6,539 nt of DNA from Chloroflexia bacterium (GTDB lineage Bacteria; Chloroflexota; Chloroflexia; Thermomicrobiales; UBA6265). Below the pieces are notes generated by a model. It had not been told where the DNA came from and did not search any database. It saw nothing but the letters and a program-made list of their open reading frames with translations. The translations under genes were made by a program, and so were the position numbers. Location of the stretch: NCBI GenBank assembly GCA_013698305.1, contig JACCVC010000236.1, positions 1 to 6,539 on the forward strand. The letters are read 5' to 3'. Of this stretch, positions 1 through 6,138 are shown piece after piece; the first letter of the stretch is position 1, and each line of letters starts with the position of its first letter.

Positions 1-287
1 GCGCGATCGACATCATGGATACCAATACCTTCGTCGATGTGCCGGAGGATATGGCCCAGCAGGTCATCTCGGCGATGAGCGCGTCGTCGGTCAAGGGACG
101 ACCGGTCAATGTCGAGATGTCCGGCGAGCCTGCCGCTGACGGAGCGCGGGGGGCTGGACGAAGTGGTCCTCGCAGTGGCGGCGGAAATCGTCGCAGCGGA
201 GGCGGCGGCTATCAGGGCAACCGCCCAGGCGGGTTCTCCGGTGGGCAGCGCCGTGATCGACGCGGCCCGCGCCGCGATTCGTACTAG
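1..287 (+). CDS. DEAD-box ATP-dependent RNA helicase, C-terminal part (5' truncated)
   Basis: Only the last 94 codons are present. The reading frame starts at base 3, is already open at the window edge and ends at TAG 285-287. The segment AIDIMDTNTFVDVPEDMA followed by SSVKGRPVNVEMS matches the end of the DbpA/CsdA-type RNA-binding domain found after the two RecA-like domains of DEAD-box helicases: a hydrophobic strand, an S/TFVDVP motif, then an 'i/vKGR.v.V' strand. After it come about 50 residues rich in Gly and Arg, with several GG and RR pairs and a final DSY. Such RGG-like tails usually bind RNA non-specifically. The helicase motifs themselves lie outside the window. These enzymes unwind structured RNA, often in ribosome assembly or cold adaptation. 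The ATG at 15 is internal, because conserved residues precede it. A hairpin at 306-333 lies just downstream. Confidence 0.82.
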   Translation, partial: AIDIMDTNTFVDVPEDMAQQVISAMSASSVKGRPVNVEMSGEPAADGARGAGRSGPRSGGGNRRSGGGGYQGNRPGGFSGGQRRDRRGPRRDSY

Positions 288-305
288 GATCCACCATCGT
301 GCGTA

Positions 306-333
306 AGGGTCGATTCTGCGGTTTATCGACTCT
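306..333 (+). terminator. Hairpin downstream of the helicase gene, possible terminator
   Basis: AGGGTCGAT (306-314) pairs with ATCGACTCT (325-333), giving a 9-bp stem with one G-U pair and a 10-nt loop. It starts 18 nt after the helicase stop codon. No T-run follows, so intrinsic termination is uncertain. It could instead protect the 3' end or be part of the repeat-rich spacer. Confidence 0.4.
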
Positions 334-360
334 GGGCAGACACAGGATCTGCCCCTACGC
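334..360 (+). repeat. Intergenic hairpin repeat, copy 1
   Basis: GGGCAGA (334-340) and TCTGCCC (348-354) form a perfect 7-bp stem around the loop CACAGGA, followed by CTACGC. Aligned without gaps, 337-360 matches 6091-6114 (copy 3) at 22 of 24 positions: the blocks CAGACACAGG and GCCCCTACGC are identical, with two transitions between them. It abuts the preceding hairpin and lies 21 nt before the next gene's start. I infer that it belongs to a dispersed intergenic repeat family of this genome. Confidence 0.7.
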
Positions 361-381
361 AATTACGTCAGGGCGTACATC

Positions 382-915
382 GTGCGACGCATGACACATC
401 TGATGATGGGCGCGGCGGCCGGTTCACTGGTCGCCGCGTCGGCGTCTCTGCCGGTTGCGACCGGCGCTGTCTGGCTGGGCGTGGCCGGCGGCGGCTACCC
501 CGACTGGCTGGACCTGAGAAGCGAGCTGAAGGGGTCGCTGCGATTGCGGCACCGAGGCGCGTCTCACGGACTTGCGGTCGCGATCGTGGTGATCAGTGTC
601 GTCTACCTGGCGCTGACGTCGCTCGCAGCTGGCGCGGTCGGCGTGCCCAACTGGATGCAACTCAGCCAGCACACCGCGCTAACCTGGACGATGGCGTTCG
701 GGCTTGGGTTGGTGACACACCTGCTCGCTGATGCCTGCACCCACGCCGGTATCCGTCCCCTGCTGCCGTTTTCAAGATGGCGGATGTGGGTGTTGCCGCG
801 AATGCTTCGGGGCCGATCCGATGGATGGCTCAACACGATTGCGCTCGGCGTGAGCTTTGCGGTGCTGGGATATGTGATGATATTCGCGGTCGCCCGCGAG
901 ACGAACGTGTTGTGA
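382..915 (+). CDS. YdjM/DUF457-family membrane-bound metal-dependent hydrolase-like protein
   Basis: This 177-residue protein is predicted to lie in the inner membrane, with hydrophobic stretches at about residues 8-35, 63-87, 98-116 and 149-171. Conserved points fit the YdjM/DUF457 family: H6 in the first segment (MTHLMMG), PDWLD at 40-44, RHRGASH at 56-62 and HLLADACTHAGIRPLLPF at 113-130. The His and Asp residues (H57, H62, H113, D117) are the likely metal ligands. The family is annotated as metal-dependent hydrolase by homology, but its substrate is not established; E. coli YdjM is known mainly as a LexA-regulated gene. Length is typical. I chose the GTG at 382 because AGGGCG (370-375) lies 6 nt upstream; an ATG at 391 is the alternative. 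The gene converges on the PAP2 gene, with TGA at 913-915. Confidence 0.75.
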   Translation: MRRMTHLMMGAAAGSLVAASASLPVATGAVWLGVAGGGYPDWLDLRSELKGSLRLRHRGASHGLAVAIVVISVVYLALTSLAAGAVGVPNWMQLSQHTALTWTMAFGLGLVTHLLADACTHAGIRPLLPFSRWRMWVLPRMLRGRSDGWLNTIALGVSFAVLGYVMIFAVARETNVL

Positions 916-925
916 GAAGCAGCGA

Positions 926-978
926 ACCGATCCCTGTAGCCTCGGACCTTTGTGTCCGAGGTCTGTCGGTCCCTACGC
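926..978. repeat. Convergent intergenic hairpin repeat, copy 2, probable bidirectional terminator
   Basis: CCTCGGAC (940-947) and GTCCGAGG (954-961) form a perfect 8-bp GC-rich stem with a 6-nt loop. It sits between the stop of the YdjM-like gene (915) and the stop of the PAP2 gene (973). Read on the minus strand, the loop ACAAAG followed by the second arm and CTACA resembles copies 1 and 3. A second partial unit ending in CCCTACGCG (971-979) follows on the plus strand and covers the stop codon of the PAP2 gene (CTA, 973-975). A weak outer pairing, ACCGA (926-930) with TCGGT (966-970), is possible. No T-run flanks the stem, so the terminator role rests on its position between convergent genes. 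Confidence 0.6.
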
Positions 979-1647
979 GTCGACGGGGTGAGGCCTCATG
1001 GGTCGGATCGCCAGGGCCAGCAGCACGACCGCGCTTCCGAACAGGAAGCCACCAAGCGTGTCTGATGGCCAGTGGGCGCCGATCCAGACCCTGGCGAACC
1101 CCCCGAGCAGCGGCAGCGCTATCGCCAGCAACGTGATGGACCCTCGCCAGACGGGGCGCAGATCAATGGTGAGGACCAGGAGCAGCAGCGCCCCCGCGAT
1201 ACAGGCGTGGGTGAATGCGTGCCCGCTTGGATAGCCGAATGTCGTCCAGGCATGGTCATCGGGGAAGCGAATATATATGGAATTCGGTCGAGGGCTTCGA
1301 AAGATCGGCTTGAGCACCTCGCCGATCAGGCGCAAGCAGAGGATAATCGCCACCAGCGCGGCGTAATCCCGACGCCCGGTCAGGAACCCGACACCGACCA
1401 GGCCAACCGCGATGATGACGCCGCCGATGGCGCCGCCAACGGCGTTCATGACGGCGACGAACTCGCGAAGCCCTGCGAAATCGAGTGACTGCGCCCACTG
1501 CAGCATTCGAACATCGCCCCACAGCACCTGGTCACCGCGAGCGAATAAGCCCAGCAAAACGCCAACCATGATGAGCGTCACTGCGGCGATGGCGAGGGAG
1601 GTTCGAGCACGCGCCGACCCAACTGCGCTACCGACCTGTTGGCTCAT
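973..1647 (-). CDS. PAP2-superfamily integral membrane phosphatase
   Basis: This 224-residue membrane protein carries the three PAP2 phosphatase motifs in order: K113-x6-R120-P121 (KPIFRSPRP), PSGH at 140-143, and R186-x5-H192-x3-D196 (ARVWIGAHWPSD, with Ala where Ser is usual). The family forms a phospho-histidine intermediate on the third-motif His. About six hydrophobic segments are visible, near 18-36, 71-90, 94-112, 146-162, 168-183 and 198-214, which fits the phosphatidic acid or undecaprenyl pyrophosphate phosphatase type. The substrate cannot be read from sequence. I start at the ATG 1645-1647; the frame is open further upstream to 1908, but that part is antisense-free shadow of rpiA in another frame and shows no conserved or membrane character. 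The start overlaps the end of rpiA by 20 nt with no clear ribosome binding site, so translation is probably coupled. The last gene of the operon. Confidence 0.87.
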   Translation of the reverse strand: MSQQVGSAVGSARARTSLAIAAVTLIMVGVLLGLFARGDQVLWGDVRMLQWAQSLDFAGLREFVAVMNAVGGAIGGVIIAVGLVGVGFLTGRRDYAALVAIILCLRLIGEVLKPIFRSPRPNSIYIRFPDDHAWTTFGYPSGHAFTHACIAGALLLLVLTIDLRPVWRGSITLLAIALPLLGGFARVWIGAHWPSDTLGGFLFGSAVVLLALAIRPMRPHPVDA

Positions 1648-2329
1648 GGGTCTGGAGCGTGCCGGTGTCGTCGATGGTAATCGCGTTGTCGACCATGCCG
1701 ACGAAGAGGCCATGATCCACGACGCCGGTGACCTGCTTGATGGCGGTTGCGAGCCCGGCGGGGTCCTTGATGCCATCTGAGGCGCAATCGAGGATGTAGT
1801 GCATGCCGTCGGTGACGTAGGGTCTATCCGGCTCGCCTGATGGATACGGGCGCAATGCTGGCTCGAGGCCCAGCCGCTCGAGCTCCCGAGCGGTGTGATT
1901 CCAGCCAACCGGGATGACCTCGACTGGCAACGGCAACCGGGTTCCTAACTGCTCGACCAGCTTCTCCGCTGAGGCGATGATGATGTACCGGTCGGCGCGG
2001 CGGGCTACCAGCTTCTCGTGGAGCAACGCTCCGCCACGACCCTTGACGACGTTGAGGGCGGAGTCGATCTCGTCCGCCCCGTCGACGCAGAGGTCGATGC
2101 GATCGACATCCTCGAGTGTCGTGAGCGGGAGACCGAGCGACATCGCCAGGTCAGCCGTTTCGATAGAGGTCGCGATGCCGAGGACATCAAGGCCAGCAAC
2201 GACGCGTTCGCCGAGCGCCCGGACAAACGCGCTGGCAGTCGACCCAGTGCCGAGCCCGACGATCATGTCGTTCTCGACCTCGTCAGCGGCACGCCTGCCA
2301 ATGCGCTCCAGCCGCGCAGATGAGTCCAT
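1628..2329 (-). CDS. rpiA: Ribose-5-phosphate isomerase A
   Basis: RpiA interconverts ribulose 5-phosphate and ribose 5-phosphate in the cytoplasm, the step after 6PGDH. The 233-residue length is close to the usual 220-235. Visible motifs are the phosphate loop GLGTGSTA (25-32), the catalytic DGADEID (83-89) and KGRGGALLHEKLVA (96-109). By family alignment D83, D86, K96 and E105 correspond to E. coli D81, D84, K94 and E103; the last is the catalytic base. GVVDHGLF (202-209) is the conserved C-terminal strand. The ATG at 2327-2329 is favoured because MDSSARLERIGRRAADEV begins the normal family N-terminus and lies 4 nt after the pgl stop. GAAAGAAG just upstream is a weak ribosome binding site. 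It overlaps the PAP2 gene start by 20 nt. All catalytic residues are present. Confidence 0.96.
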   Translation of the reverse strand: MDSSARLERIGRRAADEVENDMIVGLGTGSTASAFVRALGERVVAGLDVLGIATSIETADLAMSLGLPLTTLEDVDRIDLCVDGADEIDSALNVVKGRGGALLHEKLVARRADRYIIIASAEKLVEQLGTRLPLPVEVIPVGWNHTARELERLGLEPALRPYPSGEPDRPYVTDGMHYILDCASDGIKDPAGLATAIKQVTGVVDHGLFVGMVDNAITIDDTGTLQTHEPTGR

Positions 2330-2333
2330 CCGG

Positions 2334-3104
2334 TTACTTCTTTCGTTCCAGCCGCGCTGCGGCGGCTTCATCGACGAACCATCGGAGGCGACCGTTCTCA
2401 GGGCGGATTGCCTGGCTGGGCATCGAATCGACATCGACCGGGCCGTCAAGCACCCTGTGCAGCATCTCCGCCTTGCCCGCGCCGGCCACCAGAAACAGCA
2501 CCTCTTTGGCATTGTTGATGACCTTCGGCGTCATGGTGAGCCGTGTCGCGTCAAGCTTGGGCACCTCGTGGGCGATGGCGAGGCGCTCCTGCTCATGCAC
2601 CGCTTCGGTGCCGGGAAAGAGCGAGGCAGTGTGGCCATCATCACCCATGCCGAGGTAAACAAGGTCAAACACGGGGGTGGAGTCGAACTCGTTGGCGACG
2701 ATCCGGATGGACGTTTCGTATGCCGTCGCGGCCTGGTTCGGATCGTCAAGATGCGTGGGCCACGGGTGCCAATGCTCTTCGTCGAGGCCGATCTCGTCGA
2801 TGAATCCTCGCCGCGCCGCGCCGGCGTTGCTCTCATCGTGATCAATGGGAACCCAGCGTTCGTCGCCCCAGAACAGCTGCATGCGGTCCCAGACAATGCG
2901 GCGCTTGAAAAGGGGATGCTTGAAGAACTCGTACATCTGCTTCGGCGTCGATCCGCCGGAGAGCGCCACGAGCGCTGGTCGCCGCTGCCCCTCCGCGCGC
3001 AAATAGGCGAGCGCAAAATCCTCGACTGCCAGCGCCGCAATCGCCTTGACGTCCCGGTCGACCGTGACATGACCTCGTTCTCCGTAATCAATCGTGCGTC
3101 GCAT
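2334..3104 (-). CDS. pgl: 6-phosphogluconolactonase (DevB/Pgl type)
   Basis: Pgl hydrolyses 6-phosphoglucono-1,5-lactone, made by G6PDH, to 6-phosphogluconate. The 256-residue protein has the NagB/Pgl-type fold motifs in order: LSGGSTP (48-54, phosphate loop), FWGDERWVP (78-86), SNAGAARR (92-99) and LGMGDDGHTASLFPG (151-165), whose H158 is the expected catalytic His. VAGAGKA (206-212) is the conserved strand with the substrate-binding Lys. The GDERWVP and GMGDDGHTASLFPG motifs set it apart from glucosamine-6-phosphate deaminase. Its start ATG (3102-3104) follows a strong ribosome binding site, AGAGGAGA (3108-3115 on the minus strand), and lies 13 nt after the opcA stop. The rpiA start is 4 nt downstream. 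The protein has no cysteine. Confidence 0.95.
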   Translation of the reverse strand: MRRTIDYGERGHVTVDRDVKAIAALAVEDFALAYLRAEGQRRPALVALSGGSTPKQMYEFFKHPLFKRRIVWDRMQLFWGDERWVPIDHDESNAGAARRGFIDEIGLDEEHWHPWPTHLDDPNQAATAYETSIRIVANEFDSTPVFDLVYLGMGDDGHTASLFPGTEAVHEQERLAIAHEVPKLDATRLTMTPKVINNAKEVLFLVAGAGKAEMLHRVLDGPVDVDSMPSQAIRPENGRLRWFVDEAAAARLERKK

Positions 3105-3117
3105 ATTTCTCCTCTGT

Positions 3118-4344
3118 TTATGAAGGAATCAGGCCGACGGCGAATCTCACCGCTTCCTCATAGGTGCTGTCAGCGCCAAACCGCTGGAGCTCCTGCCCGA
3201 TCATTTCGTCACTCACCGGTCGCCGCGAATAGACCATCCGGCTCACTTCGGGGTTATCCGGCGTTTCGCTGGATGTGAGAATATCGTCGCTGTCGGTGCG
3301 CTCTACGACAAATGCGCCGGGCGCGGCTCCCGCCGCGACGATCTTGACCCGCCGCAGCGAAAACCTGGCCTGCGGGCTGGTGTCCGGAACCAGGCGAAGC
3401 TCGATCTCCCGACCCCGATCCCCGTCCTTCGCCCGCAACGGCGCCCAGAACCCACCACGCTTCTGACGTTCCAGCGGGTCTATGGCTTCCCAGTCCAACC
3501 GGCTGGCGAGCCAGCCCGCGGTCAGCAAGGCAGCGGCCAGGCCCGCCGACCCGTCCTCACGGGTCTCGGCATAGTGGATTGTCACCTGCTCGACCGTGTG
3601 GAGCGAGCGCTGAACATCCTCCGGATCGAAGAACTGGGCAATGAGCTGCCGCCATGGTTCCAGTCGAAGCCAGGTAAAGTCGCCGATCACCGGCGCGTTG
3701 GATTCGTCCGCCAAAATCTGGCGGATCGCAGAGATAGACTGCACGTCGCGACCAAGCTGCGCGGTGTCGAGGATCAGCCGGTCGACGATCGGCAACAGAT
3801 CTTCGAACAGCGGATCATCGGCGAAGCCGCCGCCGGGCCACCAGAGGAAGTCAGGCAGATCGGCCGCCAGCAGCGGGGTGACGAGGCTGGCCAGATTGCC
3901 GGTCTCCCGCCGGTCCGCCCCGATGGTGATCACCTCGAAGCGGAGATTCGGCTCGTCGGTCTCGGTGACCTGTTCCATGAGCTCGACCCGCACATCGTAA
4001 CGCGGGCCGATCATGCCGCTCTCGTGGTCGGTCCCGTCCTGCGGGATAAGGATAATCGTGCGGGAGGGCAGGAAGTCCCGCAGCCGGGCGATCGTCTCCT
4101 GAATCAAGGTGACGGCGCGGAGGTCGCTGGCGACGGCAATGAGATTCAGGGTGTTGGCTCGCATAAGGCCGCCCCCGCCGAAGTTCGGTTCCGCCACCAT
4201 CTCGCCGGGCGCGTCCCCACCCTTGAGCGGACCACCAAGCTGCGACCAGAGTTGGTTGAGCTCATCATGGATGGCCCCGGTGTCAAGCGTGTCCGTTTGC
4301 CAGACTGACGCCAGGATCGGCTTGGTGCTAACGGATGAAGCCAT
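3118..4344 (-). CDS. opcA: OpcA-family glucose-6-phosphate dehydrogenase assembly protein
   Basis: OpcA promotes assembly or activity of G6PDH; in cyanobacteria and actinobacteria its gene sits beside zwf, as here. The 408-residue protein is not an enzyme of known activity. Family motifs visible are RANTLNLIA (62-70), LPDFLWWPGG (163-172, the strongest signature), DFTWLRLEPWRQLIAQFFD (222-240) and GWLASRL (277-283). The length is within the range I expect, somewhat longer than actinobacterial members. The ATG at 4342-4344 is supported by AGGAG 8-9 nt upstream, lying 21 nt after the zwf stop. The protein has no cysteine, although cyanobacterial OpcA is known for thiol-based redox control. The first 50 residues and the 345-370 stretch look variable or flexible. 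Confidence 0.93.
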   Translation of the reverse strand: MASSVSTKPILASVWQTDTLDTGAIHDELNQLWSQLGGPLKGGDAPGEMVAEPNFGGGGLMRANTLNLIAVASDLRAVTLIQETIARLRDFLPSRTIILIPQDGTDHESGMIGPRYDVRVELMEQVTETDEPNLRFEVITIGADRRETGNLASLVTPLLAADLPDFLWWPGGGFADDPLFEDLLPIVDRLILDTAQLGRDVQSISAIRQILADESNAPVIGDFTWLRLEPWRQLIAQFFDPEDVQRSLHTVEQVTIHYAETREDGSAGLAAALLTAGWLASRLDWEAIDPLERQKRGGFWAPLRAKDGDRGREIELRLVPDTSPQARFSLRRVKIVAAGAAPGAFVVERTDSDDILTSSETPDNPEVSRMVYSRRPVSDEMIGQELQRFGADSTYEEAVRFAVGLIPS

Positions 4345-4365
4345 TGATGGTTCTCCTGACCGGCG

Positions 4366-6027
4366 TTAAGGCCGTCGCCACTGCCGGCTGTCGCGGCGCA
4401 TCAGCGAATCGGCCTTGCTCGGCCCCCAGGTCCCAGCCTCGTATGGATAAATCGGCACCGGCAGGTCCTGCCAGCCATCCAGAATCGGCTGCATCACCGA
4501 CCATGCCGTCTCGACCTCGTCGCGGCGGGCGAACAGGGTCGGATCGCCCAGCATCGCGTCCAGCAGCAGGCGCTCGTAGGCATCGGGACCCGCCTCCCCG
4601 AACGACTGTCCATAGAGGAAGTCCATCCGCACCGGGCGAAGCTGCGTATCCGGGCCAGGCACCTTGGCGGCGAACTTCAGCGCAATGCCTTCGTCCGGCT
4701 GGATGCGCATGGTGATCACGTTCGGGGTGAGATCGAGGTTGCCGATCGCCTGGAACATCAGGTGCGGCACCTGCTTGAACTCGATGGCGATTTCCGTCAC
4801 CCGCCGGGGAAGTCGCTTGCCCGTGCGGAGATAGAACGGCACGCCCGCCCAACGCCAGTTGTCGATGTTGAGCTCCATCGCCGCGAAGGTCTCGGTGCGG
4901 GATTGTGGACTCACCTCCTGCTCGTCGCGGTAGGCGGGCACCGGGCGGCCACCGACGTGGCCAGCCTCGTAGCGCCCGCGAACGGTCCGCTGGTTCACCT
5001 GCTCGCCGGTGGGCGGCACCACGGCGCGGAGGACCTTGACCTTCTCATCGCGCAGGGCGTTGCCGTTGAACAGGGCCGGTGGCTCCATCGCGATCACCGA
5101 CACGAGTTGGAGGATGTGGCTCTGGACCATGTCCCGCAGCGCGCCGGAACCCTCGTAGTAGCCGCCCCGGCCCTCGACGCCGATCGCCTCGGCGACGGTG
5201 ATCTGGACGTGATCGACATACTGCCGATTCCATACGGGCTCGAACAGGGTGTTGGCGAAGCGGAATGCGAGGACGTTCTGCACCGTTTCCTTGCCGAGGT
5301 AATGATCGATCCGGTAGATCTGCCGCTCCGAGAACACCGCGCCGATCTCGGCGTTGAGCGCCCGGGCGGATTCGACATCCTGCCCGAACGGCTTCTCGAC
5401 GACGATCCGGCTCCAGCTGTCGCGGCGGTTCCAGTAGATGTCCTGCCGGGCGGCGATCTTCGCGGCACCGAGGTGCTGGATGATCGGCCCATAAAAATCA
5501 GGCGACGTCGCCAGATAGAACAGGCGGTTGCCGTGGGCGCGGCGTTCCTGATCGACGACATCAAGGCGCTCGCGCAGCGTGGTGTAGGTTGATTCCTCGT
5601 CGAAGTTTCCCGGCACGTAGAACAACCCCTGGGCGAAGAGCTGCCAGGACTCGTCGGTGACGGGCGTGCGGGCGCCTTTTTCGACCGCGCCGCGCATCTC
5701 GTTGCGAAACGTCTCGTCATCCCACTCACGGCGGGAGACCCCGACGATCGAGAACCCTTCCGGAAGCGGGTAACCGACGGCCAGGTCGTAGAGCGCCGGC
5801 ATCAGCTTCCTGGCGGTCAGGTCGCCGGTAACGCCGAAGATCACCATTACCGCCGGAGCGGGGGCACGGTCGAGCCGCAGACCGCCTCGCAACGGGTTGG
5901 TGCTGATCTCGGCGGGAGGCTCCATCGCGTCGAACTGGTGTCCAACGTGGTCCGCGTCGACCGCGCTGCCATCGGTATGGAAGTCATAGTTTGTCGTCGG
6001 CCTGGACTGCTTCTTGGTCTCAGTCAT
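4366..6027 (-). CDS. zwf: Glucose-6-phosphate 1-dehydrogenase
   Basis: G6PDH oxidises glucose 6-phosphate to 6-phosphogluconolactone with reduction of NADP(+), the entry step of the oxidative pentose phosphate pathway. The 553-residue protein shows the Rossmann loop GVTGDL (65-70), GVSRREW (96-102), EKPFG (211-215), the active-site signature RIDHYLGKE (239-247) with H242, and RDMVQSHILQ (298-307), whose H304 matches the general-base His of the Leuconostoc enzyme. RTGKRL (401-406) and IQPDEG (442-447) are also conserved. Residues 44-58 (NPLRGGLRLDR and on) match the leader seen in cyanobacterial and actinobacterial-type enzymes. The 43 residues before it are hydrophilic and extra. I kept the ATG at 6025-6027 because AAGG lies about 9 nt upstream; M35 and M61 are alternatives, but M61 lies inside the fold. 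No cysteine is present. It is followed by opcA after 21 nt. Confidence 0.97.
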   Translation of the reverse strand: MTETKKQSRPTTNYDFHTDGSAVDADHVGHQFDAMEPPAEISTNPLRGGLRLDRAPAPAVMVIFGVTGDLTARKLMPALYDLAVGYPLPEGFSIVGVSRREWDDETFRNEMRGAVEKGARTPVTDESWQLFAQGLFYVPGNFDEESTYTTLRERLDVVDQERRAHGNRLFYLATSPDFYGPIIQHLGAAKIAARQDIYWNRRDSWSRIVVEKPFGQDVESARALNAEIGAVFSERQIYRIDHYLGKETVQNVLAFRFANTLFEPVWNRQYVDHVQITVAEAIGVEGRGGYYEGSGALRDMVQSHILQLVSVIAMEPPALFNGNALRDEKVKVLRAVVPPTGEQVNQRTVRGRYEAGHVGGRPVPAYRDEQEVSPQSRTETFAAMELNIDNWRWAGVPFYLRTGKRLPRRVTEIAIEFKQVPHLMFQAIGNLDLTPNVITMRIQPDEGIALKFAAKVPGPDTQLRPVRMDFLYGQSFGEAGPDAYERLLLDAMLGDPTLFARRDEVETAWSVMQPILDGWQDLPVPIYPYEAGTWGPSKADSLMRRDSRQWRRP

Positions 6028-6051
6028 GGGGACTGCCTTGTTGCTCGTAGT

Positions 6052-6070
6052 GGCCGATACAGGATCGGCC
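6052..6070. repeat. Perfect hairpin in the zwf leader
   Basis: GGCCGAT (6052-6058) and ATCGGCC (6064-6070) form a perfect 7-bp stem with loop ACAGG. The core ACAGGATCGGCCC resembles ACAGGATCTGCCC of copy 1, so it may be a shortened member of the same repeat family (copy 4). It lies 24 nt upstream of the zwf start, so it would be near the start of the zwf message or in the gnd-zwf spacer of a longer transcript. Confidence 0.6.
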
Positions 6071-6071
6071 C

Positions 6072-6077
6072 ATTCTA
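6072..6077 (-). promoter_or_regulatory. zwf: Possible -10 element for zwf
   Basis: Read on the minus strand this is TAGAAT, five of six matches to the sigma-70 type -10 consensus, 44 nt upstream of the zwf ATG. No convincing -35 hexamer lies 16-18 nt further upstream; the best placement gives CCTGTG. It would put the hairpin at 6052-6070 in the first part of the transcript. A chance match is quite possible. Confidence 0.2.
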
Positions 6078-6086
6078 TCTAGGAGC

Positions 6087-6114
6087 CGGACAGACACAGG
6101 GTCCGCCCCTACGC
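6087..6114. repeat. Intergenic hairpin repeat, copy 3
   Basis: CGGAC (6087-6091) pairs with GTCCG (6101-6105) around the loop AGACACAGG, followed by CCCCTACGC. It shares CAGACACAGG and GCCCCTACGC with copy 1, 22 of 24 positions over the aligned block, although the best pairing register differs between the two copies. Confidence 0.7.
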
Positions 6115-6132
6115 GGTCGCGTCGTCGTAGGG
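6107..6132 (-). terminator. Hairpin just downstream of gnd, possible terminator or processing site
   Basis: CCCTACG (6107-6113) and CGTAGGG (6126-6132) form a perfect 7-bp stem with a 12-nt GC-rich loop, 6 nt after the gnd stop codon in the minus direction. Its left arm is the tail of repeat copy 3, so only one of the two overlapping hairpins can form at a time. There is no T-run, so it may be an RNA stabilising or processing element rather than a terminator. Confidence 0.35.
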
Positions 6133-6138
6133 CGCGCA

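Noticed and set aside
777..1136. Plus-strand open frame of 119 codons across the convergent intergenic region
   Set aside because: It crosses the hairpin and both convergent gene ends and has no recognisable features.
1648..1908. In-frame upstream extension of the PAP2 gene by 87 codons
   Set aside because: The stretch overlaps the rpiA catalytic C-terminal region in another frame and is Ser/Pro/Arg-rich without membrane character; the ATG at 1645-1647 gives a normal PAP2 length.
2330..2512. In-frame upstream extension of rpiA by 61 codons
   Set aside because: It lies within the 3' end of pgl, is Arg/Cys/Trp-rich, and RpiA homology begins at MDSSARLERIG.
1914..3278. A 454-codon open frame on the plus strand across rpiA, pgl and the end of opcA
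   Set aside because: It is antisense to three well-supported genes, has no recognisable domain and is rich in Arg, Ser and Pro, as expected for a GC-rich shadow frame.
4762..5592. A 276-codon open frame on the plus strand inside zwf
   Set aside because: It lies wholly antisense to the conserved core of G6PDH and has no family resemblance.
334..6114. Scattered repeat copies as a CRISPR array
   Set aside because: The copies are kilobases apart, in differing orientations and lengths, with no regular spacers.
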